DNA of 64,000 nucleotides from Haemonchus contortus. Lineage: Eukaryota > Nematoda > Chromadorea > Rhabditida > Trichostrongylidae. Under the pieces are notes generated by a model. It saw only the letters and a program-made list of their open reading frames with translations, ran no database searches and was not told the origin of the DNA. The DNA is taken from positions 27,281,932 through 27,345,931 of the forward strand of contig LS997566.1 in the NCBI GenBank assembly GCA_000469685.2, given 5' to 3'. Each line of letters begins with the position of its first letter. Positions within the stretch are counted from its first letter, which is position 1. The position numbers were made by a program, and so were the translations under genes. Shown one piece after another: positions 44,940-64,000 of the stretch.

Positions 44940-46307
44940 TCATCGCATCAAGGTGACCGTCGTGCCATGCAGCGAGCATACCACGACGCTATGGCGATTG
45001 TGCCTCGGTATGGAAAGTTACTTTCTGAAGATGGCATATAATCCACAATTGAGAGAATTGAGAGAAAACCTCTTTCACGACCAGACAGCATTTGTTCGAC
45101 CTGATTAATGGGCGGGCGTCAACGCCAAATTACAAGACTTGAGTACCGACTTATTCAGAAGACACCTTCTAGGAGAAGTGCAGGCATATGTGTACGTCAT
45201 CAGGTTTCAAAAGCGCGGTTTACCCCACCGTCATATGCTTGTTGCAATGAAAAATGACTGGAGGGTGCGCACAGCGGAAGACGTAGACAGAGCCATTAGT
45301 GCTGAGATTCCGAACAGAGAAACAGAACCTGAGCTCTACACCGCTGTGTCTTCGTACATGATTCACCGGCAGTACGATTCTATGAATCTCCATGCACCCT
45401 GTATCAGCCGAGGTTCATGTTTTAAGCGATTTCTCAAGTCGATTCGCGATAGGACTTCAGCGAACGTTGACGGTTACCCCAATTATCGAAGTCGGAACCT
45501 CCCACTAATTAAATTTAACGGCACTCCTTATGGAGACGAGTGGGTAGTTCCGACAAATCCGTACCTTGACCTGGAATAGGACTGTCATATAAACTTAGTA
45601 GTATGCGGCATGATTTCCTCGGTTTAGTGCCTCAACAAGTATATTTAAGTACATTTATAAAGAAACAGATATGGTCTTCATCCATGTTTCCTTCAAGCTT
45701 AATACCGCATCAGTATTGAACTCGAAGAAAACATGCATGAAGACCAGATCGTCGATGAGATCGACGTCAGAGAACTTTGCTCCTACCAACTTCCTGAGTA
45801 TTTCATGTTTGATCGTCGCAGCGGTTGGTCCCCCAGAAAACGCGAAGGTTGGTCCACGGACGGATGTATGCAATTTCACCTAGAAATGATGAACGTTGTT
45901 GATTCAGAATTCTTATTCTGAGCACTAAAGAAAAGATACATATTTTTAGAAGACTCACGTACAGTAAACGGCGTTACCAACGATACTTTTGCCGAGGTGA
46001 CAAAACAGGTTGGCTTCCTAGATGACGATAGGCATTACTGCCTCAGTTTGCAGGAGGACGCTTCTCAGCACCAATCTGCAGCATGCATGCTGAGCTTTTT
46101 TGCTCGCTTACCTGTTACCGTGAGGAGGTGCAAGAGCAAGGTTGGTGGAACGAGTTTGCAGACGCGATGTCAGATGACTACAGTATTCGAATAACATACA
46201 GAGAACTGGCTATAGCACTTGCATACTTCGATGTACTGGACAAAATGCCTCCGATAGGAAAGGATCATAAAGAAGTTGTTCCCTTCTTGCTGCAGAACGC
46301 CCTGTAG
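44940..46307 (+). pseudogene. Helitron Rep/helicase protein, middle part, broken
   Basis: The plus strand carries blocks of a RepHel protein. QDAMAIV-like text and NPQLRELRENLFHDQTAFVR come first. After a stop, frame 45139-45579 has DLFRRHLLGEVQAYVYVIRF then QKRGLPHRHMLVAMKNDWRV, where GLPHRHML is the HUH-type Rep motif. TAEDVDRAISAEIP, YMIHRQYDSMNLHAPCISRG then YPNYRSRNLPL and DEWVVPTNPYL follow. Later frames give DSRTVNGVTNDTFAE-like text, FLDDDRHYCLSLQEDASQ and WWNEFADAMSDDYSI, all in the order found in animal Helitrons. The tyrosine region and the helicase motifs are missing or broken. It is the only autonomous-type Helitron sequence in the window and could be from the family that moves the elements at 9.8 and 15.6 kb, but no shared ends are seen. 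Confidence 0.8.
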
Positions 46308-46329
46308 TACCGAATGTAGAGGTGTCTCG

Positions 46330-46560
46330 AACCTCGGTGAGTTGGTGGAGACGTTTGGTCGGATGGTCACAGATTGTTATAATCCTTTCAGGCTCTGAAG
46401 AAAGCTACATCTCCGAAACGTCAGCCTAATAAAGCCTATTTACAAACCTCGTGAAGCGTTCAAGAAAACAATAAACTCAACAATATAGTTATGCCGAGGT
46501 TCGTAGAAAGCCGTACTTGGAAGTTGACTGAAGTATGTTGAATGAATGTGGCATGGAATT
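46330..46560 (+). repeat. SINE copy with ribozyme-like motif and tail
   Basis: The copy consists of a weakly conserved head (GGTCGGATGGTCACAGATTG), the motif at 46391-46426, and a tail with CCTCGTGAAGCGTTC, AATAAACTCAAC and ATGCCGAGGTTCGTAGAAAG. The tail matches the SINE tails at 1-110 and on the minus strand at 55.56-55.68 kb. The A/B-box head is not clear here, so this copy is truncated at 5' or diverged. Confidence 0.6.
46391..46426 (+). ncRNA. hammerhead-like ribozyme motif
   Basis: GGCT at 46391-46394 pairs exactly with AGCC at 46423-46426 (stem I). CTGAAGA at 46395-46401 is the CUGANGA core, and GAA plus ACGT plus C at 46415-46422 is the GAA core, a self-complementary ACGU stem III and the cleavage base. 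The stem II part between them pairs poorly in this copy. The very short palindromic stem III is the layout described for Penelope-associated small hammerheads that cut as dimers. Activity is an inference. Confidence 0.55.
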
Positions 46561-46599
46561 GTAGTAGCACGTCTAGGCGTGCACCAAGTAAGTAAACAA

Positions 46600-46860
46600 A
46601 TTAATCAGTAGAGAAGAGACCGACGCAATGAAATTGGTCTGGCAGCGTTTGGCCGGTTGACTGCGCAGATCTCGTGAAACAGGAGCGCAGGAGGCGAACG
46701 GCTGAAGGACGCATGGCGGTGGAGCTCAGGAGTTTGGCAGCGGTAGCACCGACAAAGAGGCCTCGATGCCGCGCGTCGAAGGCGCAAATGCCACCGACCC
46801 TAAATCAGCGTGTATCATCCCCGTACTATTCTGCCTCCACGTCCAAACAAAGCTGTTATT
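46600..46860. repeat. GC-rich repeat related to 59.2-59.7 kb
   Basis: The stretch GCGCGTCGAAGGCGCAAATG-CCACCGACCC resembles, inverted, GTCGGCATTTGCACCGCGAC-GCGTCGAAGGCGC at 59.60-59.64 kb. Composition is much more GC-rich than its surroundings. Confidence 0.45.
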
Positions 46861-46864
46861 TTTA

Positions 46865-46970
46865 AACATTGCTGGCGCCATCTATACCCTGGCACCCTAT
46901 GTCGTCTCTCATGTGCTTGGACATGGAAGCGATGAAGTTGCTCCTCCAGAATTTTTCTTTAAAGGTCAGT
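46865..46970 (+). CDS. exon-like stretch, unknown gene
   Basis: LNIAGAIYTLAPYVVSHVLG then HGSDEVAPPEFFFK ends at a G/GTCAGT donor (phase 1). A TTTTTTGCAG acceptor at 47367 followed by GHGFAWAVITLVFAE in the matching phase could be the next exon. Hydrophobic character suggests a membrane segment. The 5' acceptor is unclear, and the first part may come from the adjacent repeat. Confidence 0.3.
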
Positions 46971-47415
46971 GTCATTGAATGGGTTAGCCACCAAATCCCT
47001 CGCGTTCCGGTGCTTCAATGAATCAATTGGTGCCTCATCTGGACCAACCTCTTTCCCTATTCACATTTTCCCTATCGCTGTCGAGATTCGCTTTCTGTCC
47101 ATGCTGCGATGGGACCGGCTCTTGATTCTATATGAGGTTTGTTTTGCGGTGGATCGTTCAAGAATTCAAGTCTCCACACCTTCATGTCGTACAATCCTTG
47201 GTAGCCTTCCCACACTGTCCAAGTAACTCGGGCGGGGTTCTGCTCGGGTTCCACTTCCGGGTGGCGTCCTAACTTTATAAATGATTCCTTTTGTGACTTC
47301 AACCATTTCAGTGTAACATCTCAAATTGGGCCTGACGCCGGTAGCACCATTTTTGATTTTTTGCAGGGCATGGTTTTGCGTGGGCAGTAATCACACTTGT
47401 TTTTGCTGAGTGCAG

Positions 47416-47585
47416 ACATCAGTCAACTCTCTGAGCAACTCGGCCTCATCCAAGAGTAGACAAAGAATCTATTTGCTTGATTTCCTCTCGGTTACTTCGA
47501 ATCCCTTCGAGCTAGATTTTGGCAAAGCCGACATACAGGGTGACAACTCCAGGCTCGACAATACGTATGCACGAAGTCGAACAAG
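47416..47585 (+). CDS. exon-like stretch, unknown gene
   Basis: After GAGTGCAG the frame reads TSVNSLSNSASSKSRQRIYL then LDFLSVTSNPFELDFGKADI and RLDNTYARSRTR, and it ends at AAG/GTTAAT. It is 170 bases, phase 0 in and phase 2 out. Sequence character is protein-like. The mariner remnant that starts right after it on the other strand would sit in the following intron. The relation to the 46.9-kb exon is possible but not proved. Confidence 0.35.
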
Positions 47586-47599
47586 GTTAATTCAAAAAA

Positions 47600-48190
47600 T
47601 AATCTACAATACTACCAATGACTTATTGCCAACGTATATGCGAAAAATGAACTCCTCTTTTAAAGAACTCGGCTGTCTGCGACTCAAAGTAATAGTCGGA
47701 CACCCAGAGTTGGACTTCTTCGCGGTTTGTGAACTTTCTCTCGAAAAGGGAGTGCTGTATCGACCGGATGGTACAAATGGTAATCGGATGGTACCAGGAA
47801 TGGGCTGTATGGCGAATGAGGCAAGACTTCCCAGCCCAAATCCTCAATTTTTTCCAAAGTGATTTTCGCGACATCTGGACGAGCGGTCGACGTCGTTTCG
47901 ACACCTTGACGACGTAGTGCTTGATCCACGTGGTTCAACTGATCATTGTGGATGTTCGCCGTAATTGTTTGCCCCGAATATACAACTTCAAAGCTCTGCT
48001 GTTTCACTGGACCCAGAGCACCACCTTTTTGTCGTGTATATCCTGTTTCGAAGTAGGTTTTGGAATGTCACCGACGTCGAACCACTGTCTTTTTCGCGTT
48101 GCCTTGTGCAGATACAATTCTCAACTGATGTAATAATAGAGTCGAACAAACCGCTGTTCTTGGAGTGACGAGGAAAAATTCCAGCCATTG
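47600..48190 (-). pseudogene. mariner transposase remnant
   Basis: In minus-strand order: KTVVRRRRHSKTY-like text near 48.07 kb where TGDEKWVLYxNxxRKRQW is expected, DKKVVLW (the KKVMLSVWW block), SGQTITANIHNDQLNHVDQA then LRRQGVET, DVAKITLEKIEDLGWEVLPH then SPYSPFLVPSDYHLY, and in another frame EKFTNREEVQLWVSDYYFES then FFKRGVHFSHIRWQ. The SPDLAPSDYH block reads SPFLVPSDYH, so the third catalytic Asp is replaced. DNARPH is absent. No TIRs seen. Confidence 0.8.
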
Positions 48191-49730
48191 CCACTTGTGT
48201 TGCCCCTGTTTGCGTCGCTCAGCTGGTGCGGTACCCATTTTTCCCAAATTTTTTTTCTTAAAAAAAACAAAGTAGACATAGAAAAAGTATATAAACATGC
48301 ACAAAAAAATCGCTACTAGCAAACAAAGCTGTTTTGAAGAATCTTCTATAGTAGGGGAGAAATAAGTGGACAAATCGACCGCGCAATTCTTTCCAAACAG
48401 CCTAATAGATGTTACAGATCGACTTAACAACGCAAATGAAGGGAGTCCATCTTCCGAATCCACCTGCTTCTTGGAGCAAGTACATGTGACCCTTGGTCAG
48501 CAATTTAGTCCGATATCCGCCACACGGTGTAGAGCCACGTAGCCTCCTCCCAAATCCTCCAGAGATATTTCAGCGAAAAAAAACTCAGCAAAGGAGTACC
48601 GTTATCCAGTGCAAACATTAAACAGAACTAATTTTTCATAAATACATATGTGGAACCGCAAATTAAACCCTCATCAGGTCTTTAAGTGCCCAGTGGTATC
48701 GATGCTAGACAGCCTTACATTATTCACAAGTCGAGCATTGTTTTGTTTTTTTCTTGGCCAAGATGAACAAATGAGATGCGAAATCTAAAGACTAATATCA
48801 CGTACAATCGTTTTTCCACCGCCATTCATCTGAGCAAGAAGTCCAACAAAAATAATGTTGCAATGGTACAACAGAGAAAAGCAAGTCTGTTCCGAGAAAA
48901 CATGTGAAGGAAGGGCGGAATTCTTATGAAAACAAAATCTCCTCGCTGAATAAATACGCTGAGAACAATTAAGTTTTCCCGTACGACTCTTCTCGGTTCC
49001 ATGCCCTCTCGGTGTAGTCTTAATGCTTTCTTCTTTACTTGTTCGCTAATCTGATTTCTTTATTCCTTCTGGTCAGCTCACCTCTCTGTTGGCCCTGCTC
49101 CATTCATGTCCTTAACTTCTTTTCCTTTAGTTTCCTTTTTCCTTCCTACTAGCTTACATCCTAGCAGTTACGGTAACCTACATATCTCACAAAAAGGTAT
49201 CGAAAATGCGGAAATCGCTGCCACCCTCTCAACAGAGAATTGCAGCGCTTTTTTTTTGCTGTTTTCGATTCTGAATCTATTATTCATTCTCGTCAATTCC
49301 ATTGAACATTATCCATCATATTCATGCTCCACGTACACTTTCTGGCCGGTCTACCCCGCGTTTTATTTCCAAAGAGTCTACCCTGTTCGCTCGCTGTTGT
49401 CACGTTTCCACCTTTATCTTCCCCTTTTGCGCTTTGAACCAGCAAGAATCAAAGTAAATCAGCGGAAATCAACAATAAATGAGCTCAAATAATATTTGGT
49501 AAGCAGCTTTTTCATGAAGATGCTGTTGTAAAATATCAGTTGAAAATACGGAAAAGTTTTCAATTTTCTGTAGAAAACATGGAAAAATTTCACTCTATTG
49601 TTATCTACTAGAATTACATTAGCTGTATATTCAGAATAGGAGCTGGCTGTTATGACTTATTAAACATCCCCTTAGATGTGACTACAATGAAAGCTTAAGG
49701 AGTGGGATGTTGCGTTTGCGCCAGAATTTA
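48191..49730. other. no supported gene
   Basis: A 131-codon minus frame at 48463-48068 includes a lysine/phenylalanine low-complexity run and is probably a shadow of the mariner end. A short repeat shared with 31.9 kb lies at 48.46-48.53 kb. The 128-codon plus frame at 49106-49492 is T-rich and looks like low-complexity sequence. Confidence 0.3.
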
Positions 49731-49737
49731 CGGTCGC

Positions 49738-52700
49738 CTAAACTAGTTTGATGTTTGAGCTCTTCGAGTTTATGAGAATCGCATTTGCAGCATTTGTTTT
49801 CGCCTTATCTACGCAAACACGCACTAAATACAGATCTTTGATGTGAGAATTGAACTGAATGTCCTTCGGGCAGTCTTCGATGAATCGGATGTTTATTGAA
49901 TCTGCTTCGTCCAAGATACAGTCCTCGTGGTGCTCCAAGAAGGGATGACTTTTTTACATTAGCACTTTTCCCCTGGTTTCATTCCTTTTTGTACCATTTT
50001 TCTCTCACTTTTTCTCTCACTCCCCATTTCTTCGACCTTCCTAATCTGGTAATGCTTCCGAAAACTCTGACTTATCAGGGTTCCTCCTTTATAAGCTTTG
50101 GTCGATTATGTTCCACTGCGTAGTCAGCTAATTCGTGTTTTCTTTTCTGAGACCAAGAGGCGGCCGTAAAATGTCAACTACTTTTATCGAATCGCTCTCT
50201 CGAAATTGATGAGCGGGATCGTTATCATGACAGATGATTTGCGCGTTTGGATTTGTGTTTGTTTACGATCTGGGTAGGTAAGCAAAGAGACCAATTCCAG
50301 ATTACAACCGATCGCTTTGCTCATTGAAACTTGGCGCGAGATACTGACGACAGGGGGCCGTTTATTGTCAACAATCAACCATGTAGTATGTATATTTATG
50401 ACTGTCTCCAGCCGAGCTCCAGAATGGTTATCACATTCCGTGTTTCTTTGATCCGTCATTTCCTAATGATTATCGTAACCTGCATATCTACTTGATGCCT
50501 GAGTAGGGGGGCTTTTACGAGCCAATATGACACATTGACCAAGAAAAATTGGACTGATCTCAAAATGAAAGATAAGGAGCTCTGCATCCGAATGGGGTAG
50601 GGGGAGGGGAGAGAGGGGGAAAGGGAGCTTCATGGAGCTCAATTTCTTTTTTGAATACTAAGAGATAACATCAGGAATGAAGCTGTTGATAGAAGTAGCG
50701 GAAAACAAACATTTCAGAGGCTGTCTGAAATCGGCACTCGTTGTTGAATACTGGGCACTTCCCGTCATTAGGAGATCAGTCTAGGGTTCGTTCATTGAAT
50801 TGATGTTTCTGATAAACAGCTACCATAAGAGCTGCTCCACTAAAGCTACTTCTCGTTAAAAACTTTGTATAAATTATAGTGAAGATTAATGAAAATGTAA
50901 ATTAGTTCCCCAGTGGAAGAGACAAGGGAAGGAACAGCTTCCCTGCTAGCGTAGCAGTGGGCTTATGAGCAACTGCTTTAATTAGGCTGCCTGTTATTCC
51001 TGTGGACTGCCCATCAAGGATTTTGCCTACAAGTGACGTTATTCTTTCAACTGATTTTGAGTAATATCCAAGAAGCAGCACATATCGTACCCCCTTCATG
51101 ATTTTTCACACAGATAGTTTTAAATATCCATTTTGGAGCAGTAGGCTGCGACCCGATCTCCGAGAATTAATTTGCTCTCGAATTCAGATTCAGTAAACGA
51201 GAACACTCCAGTTCATGGCCATCTTTGCTACAAATCACCTGATCCTTTTCAAAATTAGAACCAACACTTCAAATCCAATACATTAAGCGCTCGGAGAAAA
51301 GTGTGTAGGGCAAGTTAACGAATCGCTCATAGGTTATAAGCTGCCTACATCGGTGACAATCCAGGGAGTGTGCTCTCTAGTTGTTTTTTTCATAGTTTTT
51401 ACAAATTTTTCGGTCAATTTCAAAAAAAACGGTTGGAAGTGCCTCTCACTTTGCTTATTTTCATAATCGGTTCACAACATCCTTGTTATCGCCCTGCTAT
51501 TGAACTCCTGTGCCGCTGATAGCAGCAGATTTGAACCGTTTTCGTTGCCCGACGTCTCGCCCACCTTAAATGCCACTGATCAAGGACGACATGGAATCGT
51601 TCCTTGTCGTGCAACCAGATTCGAGCGATTTCAGCAAACCTTCAATGACTTCACAAATAAGCGGAAGCATGCGTATTTCCAAATGCCTTTTTGAGGGAGG
51701 GAGGATCCTTTGGAAATGCTTTTAATACATAAAGGAAATATCATTCGGATGTCGTCGTATTATGGTTTACGATTCTGGAAAAGAGATCGCTCATGAATCA
51801 GAAGTCTTTCTAAAAAGAAACCGTTCCTGGCAGAGAAGATAAGACTAAGTTGATTATTCACAAAATATCTTATCATTTTTTAACCTTGGCGATGTTCGGA
51901 AGGTACTTGTTTGCGCCAGACTGCATAGAACATCTCATATCAGTTGGCATTATTACACCGTGGTCAACATCTGCTCCATTAGGATCCACAAAAACTTTTC
52001 TCGAGCCACTTATTTTGATGAAGCCAAGATCAATCCATCCGTCGTTCAATATGCATTCCTGGTCTCTATAGCTCTTCCTCTCTTTCTTCCTCCCTCTTCA
52101 AAGTAGATAAACACTCTAGGAATGCAATTCTCATGGAATTTTCATGGACGAAACACTGTTTTGATCATAACGCTAGCAACCAGAAGTAGAGAGAAATTCC
52201 TTAAAAACTTCCAAATAATAGTTGTAGTTGCTTATAATCAGACAAGGATTTTCCTTCGGGTATCGGTGTATGTGGAGGTTTTCCACTCTCAACATCTACA
52301 GAATGGAATCGAAAGCCTACCCGTCTTCTTATGGAGTCGGTTAGGTATTACCTTCTATTCAGAACCAATTAAAATTTCATTAGCATATAAATGAGACGAT
52401 TGTCGAAGACCGATAAATCAAGGACCACTACGTTATGCACGTTGAAGCTTGAGGTTCATAAAGTTACTTCGTAATGTCAGCACAGAATAACATTGCTGAG
52501 ATTTTATTACACAATGGTGATGAATAGTTTACAGCGCCCTGATCCTTGACTTCCCAGAAACCACGAACATGAATCTTGTGCAGAGTTGCGAATATATTTG
52601 ATATTGCAACTTCATCTGTACTCTGCAGACAGACTTCACGATTAATTGCCGAGATTCCTTCTTCAAACGTCAGGCTGGGGGGTTTTTTGTGATACTCGAT

Positions 52701-52787
52701 TGTACGAATGGATCCCGTGCCGTAGGCCACTCCCGCCACTGCCTCACACTGGCACCACTGGCACCACCCGACGTGCATGCAATTCAT
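49738..52787 (-). CDS. probable multi-exon minus-strand gene, unknown
   Basis: The best exon is 52058-51885. After CCAG it reads ECILNDGWIDLGFIKISGSR then KVFVDPNGADVDHGVIMPTD and MRCSMQSGANKYLPNIAK, and stops at AAG/GTTAAA, 58 clean codons. Upstream, ATTTCAG/T-ATG at 52787 begins a frame with SIRTIEYHKKPPSLTFEEGI then SAINREVCLQSTDEVAISNI, possibly the first exon after leader trans-splicing. Downstream candidates are ESEFESKLILGDRVAAYCSK (about 51.19-51.13 kb), VRYVLLLGYYSKSVERITSL (51.1-50.9), ETVINIHTTWLIVDNKRPPV (50.42-50.19) and HEDCILDEADSINIRFIEDC (49.93-49.74, ending in a stop). EDCILDEADSI resembles QECILNDGWID, which hints at a repeated domain. Only the first two exons have good splice sites. 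I cannot name the family. Confidence 0.45.
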
Positions 52788-52799
52788 ACTGAAATCTCT

Positions 52800-55355
52800 A
52801 ATAGCCTATTGCTACGCTATATCATTATTGCTCTGGTTATCAGATTGTTATTCACTTATTTCCTTATTTACTTGTTTATACACTTGATGATTTATCGATG
52901 GAGATGCTTGATTTCATGTAAGGCACAAACAAAGTAGAAAGACGGGGAGTTAATGTTGGTGGGTGTACCGGTGTAGTCCACAAAAGAAGCTTTTCGATCA
53001 CCCTTTTGAGATTATATATTCTTATGGGAATGATAGCTCTGATGCTTGTAATTACCGTAATCACCATCTCCAGTAGGATCAGAAATGATCCAACATCTGC
53101 AAAACTCCGTCATTTACAAACTAATATTTATCCAATCAAGTTTCATAAGTTCTGTAAACCAGTCTTCAGCGAAATGCTAAGGGTGACCTTGGTGAAAAAC
53201 TGTTAATTGTTGATACAATCATTCGGTCGCTCCTCTTGTTGTTGATCGACAATCATGACTGTTCACCTCCAGTTCCTCCAGAGCAGATCGACGTCGCCAT
53301 GAGCGAGGCCAAGTAGCGACTAATCGCTCAAGTCTTGAACCAGCGTGATTTCTGCTGCTGGACGAGGCATTATGTTGTTTGGTCGCTGACAAGAAGTTGA
53401 AGGCTTTTTCGCTGGTCATTTTAAGGCTCTCTGGAGCAGTATGCTACCATTCCGTATAGCTTTGCTTCCTCCTTGCCTCCCTAGAAGCTCATTAAGCTTG
53501 AAATAGTTGCCTCTTGAAAGAATATTTTACTCCTCGCGAAGAATAGGGTACATAGTTTTCGCGGCGTTAGTGCGTCACAAGAACGAAATTTACCTATAAT
53601 TGGGGTATTTCTACACCGCGTAGTCAACAATGAATCAACAGTGACAACTCAGAGATAAAGCTTTACATTCTCTAGTCTGTTCGCTGCCTTTGAACCAAAT
53701 ATAGTTAGGCTACTGTGGGTGAAGCGGGTCTAAGCTTGCCTCAGTGGCGTAAACGTCCTTTTTTCTGCCAACGCCCGCTATTTTTTTCCGATTTTTGGCC
53801 GTCAGTAAAATCATAAACAACATGAGGACGCGCCCCCGAGCAGTGCACAACGCCCATTGCAAGCACTTTGTTCTACTTCCTTCCTCTGATCGCTTCTTCG
53901 CGTTAGTTTTCACGAAGCTTAAGGTCTTCCAGAACCGAAATGAGGACTCGCTTCCTAACAATTACACTTTAGTGCCATGTTTTGCACCCCTGTGGCATCC
54001 AAGCGTTTGAAATCTGCTTGGCCAAGTTTTAGGCATCATGCAGCATCGGCCATCAACCAAGGGCACCTCCATCGGGTTTACGCCGGTTTTAGGCTTTCTT
54101 TGGGTTAGGTTGTGATTCCCGATAGATAGATCTCTCACGCCGAGATCGCCAACTGTTCCAGTAAACGACCCACCACTTCCGCATGCGGTTCTTTTCATTA
54201 TGTTCTTTATATCTTGACCCATTTCTCATTCTCCCATATCGAGCAGGACGACTTAATTTTCTATGGAGTGCCGCTATACAATTTAGCTCTCCAACACAAA
54301 ATGCAAATCAGAAAACAAGGTATTTTAGCAAGCCGATTCATGCCTCATTTCCAGGCGTAGAGCGTAGAGCGTAAAAGTATTCACAGAAAAAAAAAATCAG
54401 AATAATGCCAGACCTCTCACTTTGATCCCCTTATGAATGCAGTCCATACTGCCGGCCTGTAGAGGTGCTCGCCACAGTATTCTTCTGCAAGTCCCCTCTG
54501 ACGATCTCTTCAGAGAACCGCCTAATTGTGAGTCCAAAAGATGTATTTTACATAATGTGCCTGTTCGGATCTTGTCAGGGCTCTTTTTTCCCGTCGGCTG
54601 TCGGTTGAAGGTGCACAAGTCTTATTGTTGTATCGTCGAGAGCAATGGCTGCCTGACGAGTCGGCGAATCGATTCCAGCCAGACTCGTCCAACACATTTC
54701 GAGTGTCTCGGACGCTCACCCAGTAACATGCACCATCCCATTTGCTTTCATCTCCTACACCTCTAAGTAATCACGAACTTATCCCTTCATTTCAAATTTC
54801 TGTTGTAAGCAGCGCACCGGGTTTACTGTCGGCCAGTCTCCCTTTCACGATCAATTGTTTGGTGATCTTTCGACGAAATGGGTGGCAACGGATACTTTCA
54901 CCATCACGCTATCGTTATGTCCGCATGAAGCGCTTTAATGATCGCGAAGGTCTTTTCACTACTCCCAATCACCTCTTATTGTTATCGTTTTGTATGTACT
55001 ACCTACTGTTTGCAGCCAGATTCGGGATTGTTTTCTTCTTTCTGCAATCAATTTGCATATGGGCGCTCCCTGAGTGTTTTTGAGGGGTCCAACTGTAAAG
55101 CGATACTTTCTGCGGCGGACTTTTTCTTATCTGATTTCTTCCTCTCTCTCTTCTTTCCCCTGATTACAGCCTTCCCTCTTGGACAGACCGCTAACAGTCG
55201 CTCACAAAATGTACTTTTGCCCAGTGTTTTTTTAAACTTTTACACTTCGCTTTTCCTCTCTCAGCCGAATTCTGTCTTCCTCCTCTCGCTCTACTTGACT
55301 TCTCAATGTTTGAACAGACTTGAAAAAAGTAAATAATCGTCAGTAATCATAGCGT
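52800..55355. other. intergenic; no supported gene
   Basis: Frames at 53006-53206 (plus, hydrophobic start), 53962-54222 (minus) and 54437-54766 (plus) are open but have no motif or matching splice sites. A T/C-rich tract fills 55.10-55.32 kb just upstream of the phosphorylase gene and may hold its promoter. Confidence 0.3.
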
Positions 55356-55372
55356 TCATTTGCAGGGCAAAT
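55356..55372 (+). promoter_or_regulatory. probable spliced-leader acceptor before the phosphorylase ATG
   Basis: TTCATTTGCAG ends at 55365 and is followed after GGCAAAT by ATGATG at 55373. An acceptor only 7 bases ahead of the start codon is typical of nematode trans-splicing, and fixes the start of the coding sequence. Confidence 0.55.

Positions 55373-64000
<8,628 letters not shown>

Noticed and set aside
46391..46426. Calling the element here a Penelope retrotransposon
   Set aside because: No reverse transcriptase or GIY-YIG sequence is present; only the ribozyme-like layout recalls Penelope-type hammerheads.
49106..49492. 128-codon plus ORF
   Set aside because: Rich in Phe, Leu, Ser and Pro from a T/C-rich tract, with no splice context or motif.
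51500..51694. Plus-strand frame with a signal-like ILVIALLLNSCAADSS start
   Set aside because: No Met in frame after the preceding stop and no acceptor supports it; the opposite strand has better exons nearby. It remains a weak alternative.

Overview
The window is nuclear DNA of a nematode. Genes are cut into small exons of about 70-190 bases with short AT-rich introns. Acceptors are of the TTTCAG/TTTGCAG type, and two acceptors sit a few bases before an ATG, as expected for spliced-leader trans-splicing. The one firmly identified conserved gene is a glycogen phosphorylase very close to the Caenorhabditis protein. The repeats (RTE and CR1 LINEs, many degraded mariners and Tc1s, Helitrons, tRNA-headed SINEs) suggest a large repeat-rich clade V genome, such as a strongylid or hookworm. 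The species is an inference. No operons, ribosome binding sites or CRISPR arrays are expected or seen.

Layout. 0-9 kb: mariner and SINE fragments, a TIR-complete 890-bp mariner, a 1.46-kb element with long inverted arms that carry tRNA-like modules and a 156-codon ORF, and exon-like sequence on the minus strand. 9.7-17.7 kb: two copies of one Helitron-like non-autonomous element. The second is split by a piggyBac-type MITE, and both carry the same gene-like segment. Between them lie a foldback SINE and a broken RTE LINE. 17.9-22.5 kb: a palindrome with exon-like arms, then three MITEs. 23.1-25.3 kb: a four-exon gene, readable base by base, for a secreted 126-residue peptide precursor with dibasic sites and a C-terminal GF-GRK amidation signal. 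26-36.6 kb: Tc1 remnants, a 3.8-kb CR1-like LINE and mariner remnants. 37-53 kb: several unidentified exon-like stretches, a solo-LTR-like block, a 1.1-kb inverted duplication, a Helitron Rep/helicase pseudogene, a mariner remnant and a probable minus-strand gene. 55.4-64 kb: glycogen phosphorylase, 15 exons, still open at the right edge and with about 600 residues present. Its introns hold a SINE, a mariner, a foldback repeat and an unexplained coding-like exon.

The most unusual feature is a SINE family with a tRNA-like Pol III head, a short motif with the hammerhead-ribozyme layout, and a common tail. It is seen at 55.6 kb (minus, head to tail), at 46.4 kb (plus, motif and tail) and at the left edge (tail only). 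Related core motifs also lie inside two otherwise different MITEs at 19.5-20.1 and 22.1-22.5 kb. The second notable item is the peptide precursor gene. The real genes share no pathway that can be seen; much of the rest is mobile DNA in various states of decay, plus exon-like stretches whose host genes could not be recognised.
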